In this document: positions 58,247-58,916 of the stretch, one piece after another
How the letters are laid out: every line of letters starts with the position of its first letter
How positions within the stretch are numbered: position 1 is the first letter of the stretch
Assembly (NCBI RefSeq): GCF_031179385.1
Contig: NZ_JAPSHV010000006.1
Coordinates: 4,384 to 63,299, forward strand
Source of the DNA: Arthrobacter sp.
GTDB lineage: Bacteria > Actinomycetota > Actinomycetes > Actinomycetales > Micrococcaceae
Direction: 5' to 3'
Length of the DNA: 58,916 nucleotides
The notes under the pieces: model-generated
What the model saw: the letters and a program-made list of their open reading frames with translations, nothing else
Database searches by the model: none
What the model was told of the DNA's origin: nothing
Position numbers and translations under genes: made by a program

Positions 58247-58916
58247 ATGGAGACCCTGGCATCGCGCCTTGACCCGAACGCCGAGGCGTTCCGTCAGAAC
58301 CACGCGGGTCAGCGGGCGCTCGCCGATGAGCTTCGCAAACGCCTCGCGCAGACGGCTCTCGGCGGGCCGGAGCACTCGCGGGAACGCCATGTCAGCCGCG
58401 GCAAGCTGCTGCCGAGGGACCGCATCGACCATCTGCTGGATCCCGGCAGCCCGTTCCTCGAAATCGCCCCGCTGGCCGCCAACGGAATGTACAACGATGA
58501 GAGTGCCGGCGCCGGAGTCATCGCCGGGATCGGGCTGATTCACGGACGGCACGTCCTGGTGATCTCGAATGACGCAACGGTCAAGGGCGGCACGTACTAT
58601 CCGATGACCGTCAAGAAGCACCTCCGGGCGCAGGAAATCGCTCTGGAGAACAACCTTCCGTGCGTGTACCTGGTGGATTCCGGCGGAGCGTTCCTGCCGA
58701 AGCAGGACGAGGTGTTTCCCGACCGGGAGCACTTCGGACGCATCTTCTATAACCAGGCCACGATGTCCGCCCGGAAGATCCCGCAGATCGCCGCGGTGAT
58801 GGGCTCCTGCACGGCCGGCGGCGCCTACGTTCCGGCCATGAGCGATGAAACCGTCATTGTCCGGAACCAGGGGACCATCTTCCTCGGCGGTCCGCCGCTG
58901 GTGAAGGCTGCGATCG
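58247..58916 (+). CDS. Acyl-CoA carboxylase carboxyltransferase subunit, 3'-truncated by window edge
   Basis: 223 residues are present. The sequence is of the methylcrotonyl-/acetyl-CoA carboxylase beta type: [79 protein letters not shown] and [18 protein letters not shown]. The [10 protein letters not shown] segment and KGGTYYP are typical of methylcrotonyl-CoA carboxylase (LiuB). It transfers the carboxyl group from biotin to acyl-CoA in leucine degradation. ATG 58247 has GGAAGG nine or ten bases upstream. It is divergent from the TetR gene. Subtype is likely but not certain. Confidence 0.87.
   Translation, partial: METLASRLDPNAEAFRQNHAGQRALADELRKRLAQTALGGPEHSRERHVSRGKLLPRDRIDHLLDPGSPFLEIAPLAANGMYNDESAGAGVIAGIGLIHGRHVLVISNDATVKGGTYYPMTVKKHLRAQEIALENNLPCVYLVDSGGAFLPKQDEVFPDREHFGRIFYNQATMSARKIPQIAAVMGSCTAGGAYVPAMSDETVIVRNQGTIFLGGPPLVKAAI

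Overview
The window is high-GC actinobacterial chromosome, most likely from the Arthrobacter/Micrococcaceae group. The evidence is gene content and order (dgt-dnaG-tRNA-Asn; rpsB-tsf-pyrH-frr-cdsA; an actinobacterial SufU; a DivIVA-domain protein; bkd E1a-E1b-E2 next to an Lrp-type gene), GC-rich third codon positions and frequent GTG starts. Species cannot be fixed from this sequence.

Layout: (1) 1-3125 is core chromosome: the 3' part of a dGTPase gene, dnaG and tRNA-Asn(GTT). (2) 3088-29242 is an integrated mobile element of about 26 kb. It lies between a 42-bp direct repeat made of the 3' half of tRNA-Asn plus four bases. Its left end carries a tyrosine integrase and an XRE repressor on one strand, and an AlpA/excisionase, a small protein, a DUF3631 P-loop ATPase and a helix-turn-helix protein on the other. 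This is the switch architecture of phage satellites and small integrative elements. The cargo follows in patches: a DNA-repair-like patch (OGG-fold protein, perfect GAAC-N4-GTTC LexA box, ATP-dependent DNA ligase); MTHFR-family protein, SufU and SufS; a MarR/OhrR-like autoregulated pair; HxlR repressor with an NAD(P)-binding oxidoreductase; a DsbA/FrnE-like protein; a second-copy-type thymidylate synthase; a DUF1990 protein; an AraC regulator divergent from a nitrilase (NitR/NitA-like); and a right-hand patch of probable defence genes (Shedu/DUF4263-like nuclease, an unknown helical protein, a ParB-like protein, an HNH nuclease with a long helical C-terminal domain). The last of these lies between two dif-like palindromes. 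The far right end holds decayed genes.

(3) 29243-39650 is chromosome again: SDR-DUF2867 protein, Bcr/CflA efflux pump, sugar porter, phage-holin-superfamily membrane protein, PgsA-like phosphatidyltransferase, DMT-type membrane protein, GT4 glycosyltransferase, tRNA(CAT), acyl-CoA dehydrogenase and an M23 peptidase. (4) 39651-45216 is the translation/lipid block rpsB-tsf-pyrH-frr-cdsA followed by a DivIVA-domain gene. (5) 45268-51321 is a nutrient-sensing module: a LytS/LytTR two-component system flanked by two sodium:solute symporters, each with a small membrane partner. A candidate LytTR-type direct repeat lies in the divergent promoter region. (6) 51398-58916 carries small membrane proteins, an Lrp-type regulator divergent from the branched-chain 2-oxoacid dehydrogenase operon, a GNAT acetyltransferase, and a TetR regulator divergent from an acyl-CoA carboxylase carboxyltransferase gene that runs off the end. 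Branched-chain amino acid catabolism is the common theme there.

The most novel-looking material is in the element's right half: a 2-kb segment holding the HNH effector bracketed by directly oriented 11+6+11 dif-like sites, with a luxR remnant abutting one site, next to Shedu-like and ParB-like genes. All family assignments are by eye; nothing was searched or computed.
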